A stretch of DNA of 64,000 bases from Impatiens glandulifera (lineage: Eukaryota; Streptophyta; Magnoliopsida; Ericales; Balsaminaceae), in contig NC_061866.1 in assembly GCF_907164915.1 (NCBI RefSeq), forward strand, positions 26,863,905-26,927,904, written 5' to 3'. Under the pieces are notes generated by a model, which searched no databases, was not told the DNA's origin, and saw nothing but the letters and a program-made list of their open reading frames with translations. The position numbers were made by a program, and so were the translations under genes. Below are positions 33,376 to 44,448 of this stretch, in pieces (position 1 is the stretch's first letter; each line of letters starts with the position of its first letter).

Positions 33376-36300
33376 ATGGCAGACTTCACGGTTCATGATT
33401 TTCCTGGTAGGATTTCATTGAAATCTGTCCTAGCCTTGAAAAAAGTATCTGATAGGTTTGAAGCGCTGGGTCTTATGGAGAGGGCTCTAAATTCTCAATT
33501 TCAGTATTTATTGAGAGGAGTCCCAGACCTGTTGTTCTCAGGGACCATTTTACATCAGTTGCTGGTTCGGAAGGTGAAGGCCAATTTGAATAGGATGATT
33601 TTCAACTTTAATGGGGAGGAATATACTTTTGGTCTGAAAGAGTACGCATTGATTACAGGCCTCAACTTCGACAGATTGCCTGAATACAAAGATGAATGCC
33701 GAGGTTGTCCACCCTTGCTGATAAAATATTTCAAAAGGAATACGTCAATTCGAATGATGGATTTGGAATCTATTTTCATGAAATGCACCGATAAGGAAGA
33801 CGCATGGAAGATCGGGTTGATCTGCTTGATTAACCAGTACCACTTCTCATATGACCCAAAACGGCTTTTAAATCTCAAAATCATCCATATGGTTGAAGAT
33901 GTTGAAGATTTCCTCTGATTTCCATGGGGGAAGGTGTCCTTTAGATTCACCATGAGGGGTCTTGACCAGGACATGAAACACCACAGGTCCGTATATATGT
34001 CCAGGAAAGGGAGTGAAGTTACTAATTCCTTTGCTTATAACGTGTATGGGTTTGTACTAGCACTACAAGTGTGGAGCTATGAGATCATTCAAAACTTGGT
34101 CCCTAAATTCGCCACAAGGAAAGACGTTGATGGCCCTTTTCGCCCAAGGATACTGTTGTATCAATCGAAAAGGAAGAATACATTTCAGGAGATGCAATTT
34201 GCCTTTAACAGCGCTGTGTTTTCTAAGATGCAAGAGTCCTCCGAGGAGACGAGTTTATACAGTGGGGAGGATTTTGAACACATTAACAATTCATACGATG
34301 ATTTGTTTGAGGGAGTTACTGATGGGGAAAAAAAGAGAAAGGCTGATGAAGATGTTGCTGAAGATGATGATGATGAAGATGTTGATGAAGAACCTACTAC
34401 TGTCCAACCTTCCAAGAGGAAGAGGAATGTTGAATATGATGATATATCCCCCCCAGCAAAGCAGCCATCAAGCGTCGTAGCCTGCGTAACATGAGTCCCC
34501 CATCCGCAACTTCAACACCTCCATCATCACCTGCACGTGAACCGACACCGGCATCTCATGTTCAGATAAAGGATGCCGAAGTGATAAAGAAGGATGTCGA
34601 AGAGATAAAGAAAGATGTCGAAGAAATCAAGAGAGACATAAGAGACATCAAATTGAATCAACAAAACTACTTTACGAGGTTTGAAAAGATGATTCTCAGT
34701 CTAAGCAACCAGTTCGCCAGCCATGTCACCAACCAGGTAATTCTGTTAGAGCTTTCTGTTTTTTACTACTTTATGTCTTTGACGCCGCTGCTTGACGCAG
34801 CTGCTTGCTTGACGCAGCTGCTTGACGCAGCTGCTTGACGCATCTGCTTGACGCAGCTGCTTGACGCATCTGCTTGACGCATCCTTAATTTAAATTCTTT
34901 TCACTTTTGTAGTAGGAGAAGAAGGAGAATGACATCGGTCTGAATGACAATCGTGACAATGAAGAGGAAGAAAAGCAGAATGATATTCGTGTTGAAGAAG
35001 AGGAAGAAAAGCAGATTGACATTCGTGACGAAGAAGATGAGAATGCCATTGGTCTGAATGACATTCTCGATGAAGAAGAGGAGCAAAAGGAGAATGAGAA
35101 GGTTAATAATGTTGAATTGGAGCAAGACAATGTTGAATTGGAGCACAAGAAGATTGAGAATGAGATTGTTGAGGATCCGCCGATAGAGAATGTTGAGGCT
35201 GTTGTCGAGAATGAGAATGTTGTTGAGAAAGAGGCCGTTGTCGAGAAAGAGGCCGTTGTTGAAGAAGGGGAGAAGAAAGAAGAAGGGGAGATTGAAGAAG
35301 AAGTGGAGAAGAAAGAAGAAGTGGAGAAGAAAGAAGAAGTGAAGAGAAAACCTATACAAAAGACTTTTCAGAAAAAGGTGGGGAAGAAGGTTGGGAAGAA
35401 GAAAGACGAAAATGACGAAGATGAACTGGAAATAGTGAATACTCCTCCTCCTCTTCCTAAGAAAGTCATATTGGTCACGAGAAGGAATAGGAGGCCGAAG
35501 AATGATCCAGATTTCACCGACCCCAATCTGAAACAGCCCAAGTTAAAAGATCCTATCACCGTCAATCCACTTCTAAAATATGACGATCAACTTCTTCATC
35601 AATTGCAAACATGGCTTAAAGATCCAAACACTGACAACAACAAAATTGAGCTCCATACTATATTAGGTGATAAGGCATTATTTCGCCGAATGCTAAAAAG
35701 GTTCACCTGGCTGACTGATGATGTAAGTAATATTTATGTTAGAATAATTTTAGATTTCCAGATTCTATTTTAAATGTGTTTCTCTTGTGTAGGAAATCGA
35801 TGCAGGTTGCTTCATTCTGAGAAGAAGAGCTTGGGTATATCCAAAGACATATAAGAAGAACTTCTTTATTGGAGATTGTTGGCTCCACACCAGGTTCACT
35901 GCTGAGTACGCTGCGTTTAACAAAAGTCGTATTGAGTTTGACATTGAAAACTTTTTCGAATACTTCTTGGGCGATGAAAGCAACTATAGGAATAGTTGGA
36001 AAGTATGCGATGATATATATATTCCTTTGAACATCAAAGACGTCCACTGGATACTTTGTGTTGTCCGTCTACAGCAATGGCGCGTAGACGTATATGACTG
36101 CGATCCTGGATGTTATGCTAATCTTGATGAGTTTGTGCTACCGATGTGCCAAATGATTCCGGTTATATTTGACAAGGCATTGCCTCTTGAAGATAAACAA
36201 AGATTTCCTCTGCTCAACCCTGATTCCGTTTTGCCATACACAAGACGTCCAGAGTCAGATGTTCCCAAAGCAACTAAGAGTGGAGATTGTGGTGTATTTG

Positions 36301-36422
36301 TACTAATGTATATTGAGTACTTGACTGCAGGTCTGAATCTAGTAGAAGTGACCTCAAATGAGATGAAAGCTTGGAGAGAAAAGTGGGCAGTGAGGTTATT
36401 TCATGGACTTGTAGATCCATAG
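33376..36422 (+). pseudogene. DUF1985-Ulp1 (C48) protease-like gene of the MULE, three exons, broken
   Basis: Exons 33376-34736, 34916-35722 and 35793-36422; donors GTAATT and GTAAGT, acceptors TAG, both introns phase 0. Residues about 20-200 form a DUF1985 domain (FNGEEYTFGLKEYALITGLN, WKIGLICLINQYHFS, FPWGKVSFRFT). The middle is acidic and charged, with long Glu/Lys repeats (35117-35400). Exon 3 is an Ulp1-type cysteine protease domain: DVHWILCVV (His), VYDCDP (Asp) and KSGDCGVFVLMYIEY (Cys). Related enzymes cleave SUMO-like modifiers; the role in the MULE is unknown. Defects: an in-frame TGA at 33916-33918 inside the DUF1985 FL-FPWG motif, and a frame shift between the upstream frame (to 34494) and the frame used from 34491, most simply at a C7 run near 34447-34454. 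The oxyanion-hole Gln expected 6-7 residues before the Cys is not seen (KATKSGDC). Confidence 0.85.
34737..34915 (+). other. Intron 1 of the protease gene with TGCTTGACGCAGC repeats
   Basis: The 179-bp intron is half filled by seven or eight units of GCTTGACGCAGCT or GCTTGACGCATCT (about 34785-34882), the reverse complement of the array at 33226. Confidence 0.8.
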
Positions 36423-36986
36423 GTTATTTATGAAACTTTTGTACTGTACTGATATCAAATTTTTGTAATGTTAATCTCAAACCTTTGTAATATGGTTGAT
36501 TTAATGATATCAAATGTTGTTTATGATATATATGTTATTGTAATTAATTAAATGCCTGAAGTACACAGTTATATAAACCATGTCTAATGTAATAGGTTCT
36601 ACACTAATATAAACCATGTTTCGTCAAGCAGCTGCGTCAAGCAGTTTCGTCAAGCAGCTGCGTCTAGCAGTTTCGTCAAGCAGCTGCGTCAAGCAACTGC
36701 GTCAAGCAGTTTCGTCAAGCAGCTGTGTCAAGCAGCTGCGTCTAGAAAAACACTTGGTACAAAAACCATGTCCCTGTATTACATTCACCAGAAAACTACA
36801 AAAACACCAGAAAATACCAGAAAACAACATTCAATGAATCTTTGTTACAATACAATACACTTTACTGAATCCTTGAATCCTTGAATCCTTGATGCAAAAA
36901 CAACATTAACACCTCCACACAAGACATTTGGTAATAAGTCTACAAAAACAACATTAACACCACAACACAACACTAACAAGTTCATT
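36423..36986. other. Intergenic region between convergent MULE genes
   Basis: It holds the 3' ends of both genes and, at 36615-36748, another array of TCAAGCAGCTGCG and TCAAGCAGTTTCG units (12-bp period, some with TCTAGCAG). No ORF of interest is seen; the short open frame across the array is repeat-derived. Confidence 0.75.
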
Positions 36987-39900
36987 CTAAGCTAATGGCT
37001 CGTAAGATTGAGATGATGGCTCGTAGAGCTGAGATGAGGGCTCGTACAGTTGAGATGATGATGGCTCATTCTGCTGAGATGATGAGGGCATATGCTGCTG
37101 AGATGATGAGGGCTCATGCTGCTGAGATGATGAGGGCTCATGCTGCTGAGATGATGTTCTTGCTCTTGCGGTAGACGGTGCAGGCATCACTGCTTTGCAT
37201 GTTGCTCTATTATGTCCTAGACCTGCACATGAACTGCATCGTCTCGGGACCTTACGGACCTCACCTTGGGATGTCCTACGTTTAGTTTGTGGCCGACCTT
37301 TCTTAATCTTCACAGGTGGTTTTAGACACACGCGTTGTTTGATAATATCGGGAAGATTCCAATTCTCTTCATCACCAACCGGATAACATGTCTCCGCATA
37401 TGCATTCAACCAAGATACAGTTGTATAATACCTATGAGAAGGAAAATAAAACGATTAAAAATAGGTTAAATAAATAAGTTCAAAACGATTAAATACCTTG
37501 AGCATAAGTCGTAAGGAACCACATTCCTGTGACGGGCAGCAGCCAGTGCATGTGTACAAGGAAGACCGGAGACTTCAAATACCCTACAAGTGCAGTCCTT
37601 GTCCTTCAAATTGACTTTATAATGTGCTTCATTATCATGCACATACAACTCAAATCGGTTAAGGGATGATACGGTATAGAATCTTGCTTTCTCAAAACCA
37701 TCACATAATAACTTTTCATACGTTGGAGATAAAAATTCTTGGTGGTTGGACGCTTTTTCTCTTCTATCATTAAACCACCCTTGTAATGTTGTTCTTAAAG
37801 ACTCAAGCATTGCTGAAATTGGATACTTTCTGGCTTCCCTGCACTGACTATTTAAACTCTCTGCATAATTGCTTGTGAGTTGATTGTATCGCTTACCGGG
37901 GAAATATGCTCTACTCCATCTTTGAAACCCAATCTCTTCCAAATAGGCAGCAATCCTATGATCTTTAACCCTGATTTTGTCAAAAAACCGATTAAATTGG
38001 GGGATAGTGTACGCACGAGAAGCCAAATCAAACTCGACATGACAATTATCAGTTTTGAATTTGGCATTAATATTCATCTTTATGTGATATGTGCACGCAC
38101 CGTGGTCTGCTTCTGGAAAAACAGCACACAAGGCATTGGCTATACTTGGGTGTCTATCGGATACGAAGACGAGATCATCAACTAATCCAATTGCTTCTCT
38201 AAGTTTTTGCATGAAATAAGTCCACGAGTTATTATTCTCTGAATCAACAACGCCGAATGCAACAGGATACAGTTGCTCATTGGCATCCAATGCAACAGCC
38301 ACCAATAGTTGACCTCCCACCTTGTGCTTGAGAAAACTTGCATCAACACACAATACGGGACGACAGAAGGCTTTGAAACCCCTAATTGAGAGGCCTAGAG
38401 ACATGAACATATATTTGAAGTGCCCGTGCTCGTCTGTCTGAATATCTGTTATGGTACCCGGATTATTCTTCTCCAACATGTATAGGTATGAAGGCAATTT
38501 TCCATAGGAATCCTCTACCGTTCCTCGCACCGCCGTTAAAGCCGTTTCCCTTGCCCTCCAAGCCTTATTATAAGTCAAAAACATCCCATAATCTGACTGC
38601 ATGTCTTCAATTATTTTTTTAGGCAAGTGGTTATGGTGATGGTCCATGTACTTACCCTTCATGCACTGCCCAATAACCCATGCCGGTGTTTGCATTTTTT
38701 TTTTCGGCCTCGACAAAACTGAGCATGAGTGTTGTCGATTGAATTTCCGAATCTCAAACATCTCGGAAAACTTACCTTTCACAGCACGTAAGCTCCACTT
38801 GCATGTCTCATCCATACATTTCACATACCAAAGATGTTTTCGAGACTTTTTCACTTTGAATTCAAAATGATAAGTCATCGCATATTTATATAGCGTCAGT
38901 TGAAGTTCTTTTTTAGTATCAAATAACGTACCGACTTCCAATACAGTTTCACTAGTTAACGCCAATGCAAATGAAGGGTCTGTCGGTGATACGTCTGTCG
39001 GTGATACGTCTGTAGGGTCTGTCGATGGTGTACCCATTGACGCTCTTGCACTAGATGGTGTACCCATTGACTCTCTTGCACTAGATGGTGTACCCATTGA
39101 CGCTCTTGCACTAGATGGTGTACCCATTGACGCTCTTGCACTAGATGGTGTACCCATTGCTCTTGCACTAGATGGTGTACCCATTGGTGTAGGTATTGAC
39201 CGGTGCGGCGTGCGTGCAACTACTGATGCAGGACTAGTAGTAGCTTGGAAATCACTAACCCGTTCATAATTAAAGTCAATAACGCGTTCATGATTAATCA
39301 GTTCATGATGAGCTCGTTCATCTTCTTCTCCTCCTCCTTCATTATCACTTTCAAATAAAATCTGTTGAGAAACAACTCGAGAAACAACGTCGGGTATACT
39401 TTTTTGAGTAATAATTGGTAGTGTAGTATCTTGACTTGGGTACTTCTCTACTAATGAGACACAAAGTGGTGACGAAGATGACGAACTTCGACCCGATATC
39501 AACCGTGATAAATACATGCCCACATCTTTATCTCCCTCAATAACAACAGGGGGAAGTTTTGCAGAAGGATCATACATGACTTTAATCACTAAATCATATG
39601 CAGACTTTTGCACGTTAATCGTCTCATAGATTGTATCAACTAATTGAGCAAATGTAGTACATTGAGGTATATCCATGGTTTTGCATGATTGTGCAGAGAA
39701 AGACCTGGTACCATTGGCTGCAGTTTGCCACTCTCCATTGTACACAACAAATACGTCAGCAAATACTTCAGCTGCAATTGAAAAAAATGATAGTATCAAT
39801 CGAGAGACACCGTAACAATGAAATGCAAGTAAAGTGTATGGGGTGCGTTACGCATCTGCGTAACGCAACTACGTGACGCAACTACGTGACGCAACTGCGT

Positions 39901-40058
39901 TACGCAACTACGTGACGCAACTGCGTTACGCACCCAGCTTCCGCCGCGACGGTGGCATTCCACCTACTCATCCCCTAATCACTACACCCTAACAAACAAA
40001 GAGTGGAAAGAGAGAAATGAAGAAGGAGAAGAATACCTGTAGCAGCAGAAAGAGACAT
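36987..40058 (-). CDS. MULE transposase (MURA-like), three exons, apparently intact
   Basis: Exons 40058-40037, 39771-37497 and 37431-36987 (GT-AG introns of 265 and 65 bp) join in frame to 913 codons plus a stop. The start ATG encodes MSLSAAT, which splices onto AEVFADVFVVYNGEW. Domains: a PB1-like N-terminus (about residues 8-100); MGTPSSARAS tandem repeats (about 203-260); a MuDR zinc-binding region (CMDETCKWSL...NRQHSCS, about 325-360); the MULE DDE domain with CVDASFLKHK, FVSDRHPS and NYAESLNS supplying D, D and E (about 485-645); a SWIM finger CTCRVFEVSGLPCTH (about 735-750); and a C-terminal zinc knuckle CSSCAGLGHNRATC followed by SSSQQHEP repeats. It would bind the TIRs and cut the element out. 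All expected catalytic residues are visible. It converges on the protease gene. Confidence 0.93.
38990..39190 (-). repeat. 27-30-bp coding repeats in the transposase
   Basis: Six copies of a unit encoding MGTPSSAR(AS), one of them shorter (MGTPSSARA without S), and three short TDVSPT units. All lengths are multiples of three, so the frame is kept. Confidence 0.9.
39841..39940 (-). repeat. GCGTTACGCAACTACGTGAC array in transposase intron 1
   Basis: Seven or eight GCGTNACGCAACT units with a 12-bp period lie inside the 265-bp intron (39772-40036). It is another cluster of the motif found in the other noncoding parts of this MULE. Confidence 0.85.
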
Positions 40059-40280
40059 TGTGAAGGATTCCGCCGTCGTCTTCGTCGGTCGGTGGTTGGG
40101 TTTTTTAGAGAGAAGGAGGAGAAGGGAAGTGAAGAAAGAGAAGAAGAAAGAGAGAATGAAAAGAACTGAGATTTTTTTTATTATATAGTAAGGGCATTGT
40201 GGACTTTTCACAATGCCCTCAGGTGCGTCACGCAATGGGAGGGTGCGTGACGCAACGGAGGTATTTTCGGCAGAAAATTG

Positions 40281-40366
40281 TTTGGGGGTCACCAGCGCTA
40301 TAAAAATTATCCCCCCGCACCATCGGCTATTTGGCCTTATTTTGGGGTCATTTCCTCAAATTTCCC
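40281..40366 (-). repeat. Right terminal inverted repeat of the MULE
   Basis: The reverse complement of the left TIR at 85 of 86 positions, flanked by CCCGAGCT at 40367-40374. Confidence 0.95.
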
Positions 40367-40374
40367 CCCGAGCT

Positions 40375-41324
40375 TTATTATTCAAATAATATATGAATAA
40401 AAAATTATTTGAATGAGTTGTTACATATTACTCAGTGACATAATCTCCACCAATTCTAAGTTATTGGTTTTAAATCATCAATTAAATATCTTATAAATCC
40501 CATTTTATATTTTTTTATATTAAATTTACATTTTATAAAATATATATATTAATATCAATCTATTATTCATACTTTTTCTTTTATTTCTATTTAATTTTGT
40601 AGGATTAGTTTGATGTATTCTTTACTATATGTATTATTTGTAAAAACTTGTACAACTCATTTTTATATATAATTATTAGTAATTAAAATTTATTTATTAT
40701 ATTCAATTATTTTTAAATTGTCTACTCATTTTTATTTATTATATTCAGTTATTTGTTTAACGTGTTGTTGGGTTATTCACTCTGAGTCAATATGTTAAAT
40801 GTGGGTTATTTGAAAAAAATATATATATATAAAATTTATATACCATATCATATTTCTTTCAATAATTCAATAACTCAAATAATTAACTAAAATTCATTTG
40901 CACAAATTTTAAATTTTAAATAAAAAATATTATAATAATTGAATTAATTAAAAATACAAATAAACTATACTTTAAAAATTAACCTTCGAATAATCAACAT
41001 TAATGAGCCCTAAAGAAAAATAATTTGGTTAAGTTTTATTTATCCAACATGCTCATTTAAAAGAAAAACAAGATTATTCAAATAATTTGAATACAAACAA
41101 AATATTTCTCAATTGAAAACAATTCCTAATTCAAATGTTCTCATATTCCAAATTAAAAACATCTGATATAGGTGATAGAGTAAGACGATTTTTCAACTCC
41201 AAATTCAAATGTCTAACGTCACTTGAATAATGAAAATATTTTATTAAAATAAAATAAAATGAAGAGAATTTAATTACTGAATAGGTGATTGAATAGACAA
41301 TAGAAACATTCAGGCGTGAAATTC
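40375..41324. other. AT-rich spacer without genes
   Basis: No coding similarity, structural RNA or clear repeat. Very AT-rich, with short (TA)n runs. Confidence 0.6.
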
Positions 41325-42520
41325 ATTATCGACCAATATCGGCGACGACAACGTTGTCACTGATATTTTTTTTTATCATTGACGACAACGTCGTCGCTGA
41401 TAACTTTTTATCAATGACGACGACCAAAGAACCATCACTGATATTTTTTATCAGCAACAGCGACCAAACAACCTTCGCTGATATTTTTTATCAGCGATAA
41501 TTTTCTTTATAAACGTTGTCGCCAAAAAGATAAATTATCAGCGACGACGATAACATAATGTCGTCGCTGATAAACTATAATATCAGTGGCGGCGATAACA
41601 CAATGTCGTCGCTAATAAAGTATAATATCAGTTACGACATTGACGTTTTCTATCGCTGATATTCAGGTCTCCCCGTTTTGATTTTGGAACGATTATCAGC
41701 GACGGTGATAGCATAATGTCGTCGCTGATAATTTATAATATAAACAACAATATTGTCGTTTTCCGTCGTTGGTACTCATTTAAAAACCCGATTGCTTTCA
41801 CTCTTTCTTTTTTCTCTATTTTTTTCCTCCCTCTGCTTTGTCGCTCCTTCCACAGATGATGAAATCTAATTTTGGTCCGATTATTTTTTATTTTTGTTGT
41901 TTATTTCAATCTATTGTTCTTTATTTTCAGTTTTACCGGTCAAAATAAATAATTCGAGATTTTACCTTTTGTTGGCATTCTCCATTTGGTAAGTTCCAAA
42001 ATTTTCCAAAGTTTGTTATTATTATGGTTTCATGTGTTAAAGAAATAACTTACTTAGATTATTATGTTATGTTTTTTCATTGTGTTTTGGTGTTAGCTAA
42101 TATGTATCACATGTATTGATTTTATTAATTGGTTAGTATGTTGATTAATTTGTTATATGTTGATAGTAATTAAATAGGTAGATCTTAATTACATTATTTG
42201 TTGTTAATTTCTAATTAAAATGGAAATCCTCGATAAAAGTTGGATGACATTATGCCGAAATAATCCAAATTATATTCAAGGGGTTGAAATTTTGATACAC
42301 TCCACAATTAGGGTTACTAACATAGATTTGATTGTTTGACCGTGTGTAAAATGTATAAATCGAACTTTTGAGAGTAGAACAATGGTCAAAGATCATCTAA
42401 TTGTATTTGTTATCCATTAAAATTATAATTTTAGATACTTTAATGGGGAATCGAAATCTTTGATTGACTGTAATAAAAATTAATGTAGTAAAAATCAAGA
42501 GAATATATTGGAGTTGTAAA
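41325..42520 (+). mobile_element. One-ended remnant of a third CACTA family
   Basis: 41335-41770 is packed with hairpins such as TTATCAGCGACGACGATAAC paired with GTCGTCGCTGATAA, typical of CACTA subterminal regions but unlike those at 17.6-24.5 kb. A CT-rich leader follows (41790-41850), then the start of a TNP2-type gene. No CACTA terminus was found on either side, so the element is truncated at both ends. Confidence 0.7.
42220..42480 (+). pseudogene. CACTA TNP2 N-terminus (transposase-associated domain)
   Basis: ATG at 42220 gives MEILDKSWMTLCRNNPNYIQ followed by GVEILIHS, the signature start of the plant Transpos_assoc domain (DKSWM...YxxGVE). After an interruption, CVKCINRTFESRTMVKDHLI retains the Cys-x2-Cys and His positions of that domain. 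A TGA occurs just before it and similarity is lost after about 42480. The full gene would encode the CACTA transposase. Confidence 0.75.
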
Positions 42521-44049
42521 ATGGTTAGTTTATATTGGATTAAAAAAGAAAAATAAATTAAATTTATTTAATTTGGATAATTTGGATAACCCTAACCCAA
42601 CCCAAATTAAATCTAACACATACTTAACTCAACTCAACCCAATCCAACCCAAATTAATATTTTAAGTTTGAATTAGGGTTCGAGTTCGGATTTGGGTTTG
42701 GGTTTGGGTTTGGGTTTGGGTTTGGGTCAACCCAAGTGATGCTCAACCCTGTATATATATTCGTAGGTCCTAACACTGCAAAAACATAACTCTAATCAAT
42801 AGAGATTTCGAACGACCATTCAAAAATAGCCAAAATATTCAAGGATATTCCTCCAGTGAGAGGTTTTAATCTAATAAAGAGATGTTGTTTTCTTTCATAT
42901 ATATGGTACCAGTATAATTACCAAATAAAGGATACAAAAGAAATTATGGTAACACCTTCCTGTCCCTACCTAATAATCTTCATTGACCATTGTCATACGG
43001 TCCCATCTAATCTTCTTTCTTCCCACGATTTCGTATGCCTCATTTGAAAATCTATTTTCAAATTTAATTAAACTTCACTTCAGATAATAAAAGAATTGAA
43101 ACAAATTTTTAAGATTGAGTTAGATTATCTTAACAATATTAACCATCTACCTAATCAATATTTGTATAAAATAAATATTTGAAAAAAATTGTTATTTTTT
43201 CTTCAAAACTAAGAACCAGATTCAATTCCAAAATATGTTTAAAAAAAAAATTATTGCAGCGATTTGGAAATAAAATGAATTTATTCATCATCTTATATTT
43301 AATTTTAATATTCTCCTTAATTTATAAAATAAGAAAAAGACAGGTTAGAGAAAGAAAAATAGAAGAATAAACAATGAAAGAAATGTTTATAGTGCTTAAT
43401 TTTAGTTAGAAAATAAAATACAAACTCTTATCTATCGATATTATTAGAAATAATCGCGAATTGAGTGAGTTGTTTTTTTTAATAAATTTAAATTTTGTTC
43501 AGCTACATTTGGTTATATTCAATTAAGACTATATACCCAATCTTATATGTGACGGATTTGATTTATCAAATATTTATCGGGTTTAATAATGGTTTGATAT
43601 TGGATTTTATATATCAAATCATTCTTATTTAACATGTTTTAAAATAAAATTTAAAAATAATTATTAAACAAAATTTGTTACAAAATATAAATATAATAAC
43701 AATTTAAAATAGATCTTTTATTAAATAAAAGCATAAAAGTTAAGTTAATATATCTTTAAAGTTTTCTTAATTAGTTAATTATAAAATTAATTAATATATT
43801 TTGAGGGCGAATTAATTTATTTTGTTTATTTGAATGGACCATATATCTTAGGATAATAAATCAATTTTTTTATATATTAAATTTCGTATACATATTAAGT
43901 CCAAAATACTACTCAAATGATGTCCTACCCTGAATTATCCAAAACCGATTAAGGCGAAATGATAGTTAAAAAAATCTCTAAAATATAAAATATTAATAAT
44001 AAATCAAGTTATCAAAACTACAAATAAGCTAAATCAAACAAACATAAGG
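42521..44049. other. AT-rich spacer with a GGGTTT inverted array
   Basis: At 42588-42650 CCCAACCC-type motifs and at 42690-42727 six or so TTTGGG units face each other as an imperfect inverted repeat. The remainder is AT-rich with no coding similarity. Confidence 0.65.
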
Positions 44050-44067
44050 TAGGAGATTTTATAGGAA

Positions 44068-44290
44068 GCGCGATCAGCACAGGCGACACAGCACGACGAA
44101 CGATAGGCACAGGCGGCACAACACGATCGGCACAAGCGTCATAATTTTGTATTGCGTCGTAAGTCAACAAATCAACGTCGGACTTACCATTGATTAAATA
44201 AAGCGTGATCGTCATAGTTGACACAACGCGATTAACACGGTCGACACAATAAGCACAGGCGATACATCACAATCAACACTAGCGACACAA
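44068..44290 (+). repeat. GGCACA-GCGACA repeats of the LINE 5'UTR
   Basis: Imperfect 12-30-bp units such as GATCAGCACAGGCGACACAG, GGCACAGGCGGCACAACACG and ATCGGCACAAGCGTCATAA. The corresponding part of copy A (minus strand, 21118-21035) contains ACACGATCGGCACAAACGAC. Confidence 0.75.
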
Positions 44291-44448
44291 TATAGTTCTG
44301 CGCCGTAAATTATCCATTAAGTGTTTCTAGTCTAGAGTTTCTTATGCATTTGTTAACGCCGCTGGAATTTGCCCTCGATTGTAGTTTTTCTGTGATCATC
44401 AATTAGGGTTTCTGTAATTACTTGTTCTATTACTCTATTTCTGCCATC

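Larger units (their letters stand above)
31955..40366. mobile_element. Young Mutator-like element (MULE) with transposase and DUF1985-Ulp1 gene
   Basis: Inverted termini of 86 bp (31955-32040 and 40281-40366) begin GGGAAATTTGAGGAAATGAC and differ by one base. Both flanks carry CCCGAGCT (31947-31954 and 40367-40374); extending one base leftwards gives a 9-bp match with one difference, as expected for MULEs. Two gene units converge from the ends, as in maize MuDR: a protease-type gene on plus and a transposase on minus. MULEs with an Ulp1-like protease are known (Kaonashi type in Arabidopsis), so the architecture has precedent. The near-identical termini and open transposase suggest recent movement. 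Confidence 0.95.

Noticed and set aside
35117..35400. Independent acidic gene starting at 35117
   Set aside because: The frame extends upstream to a splice acceptor at 34915 and fits as exon 2 of the DUF1985-Ulp1 gene.
42690..42727. Telomere-like repeat
   Set aside because: The unit is TTTGGG, not the plant telomere unit TTTAGGG, it is very short, and it lies within ordinary AT-rich DNA.
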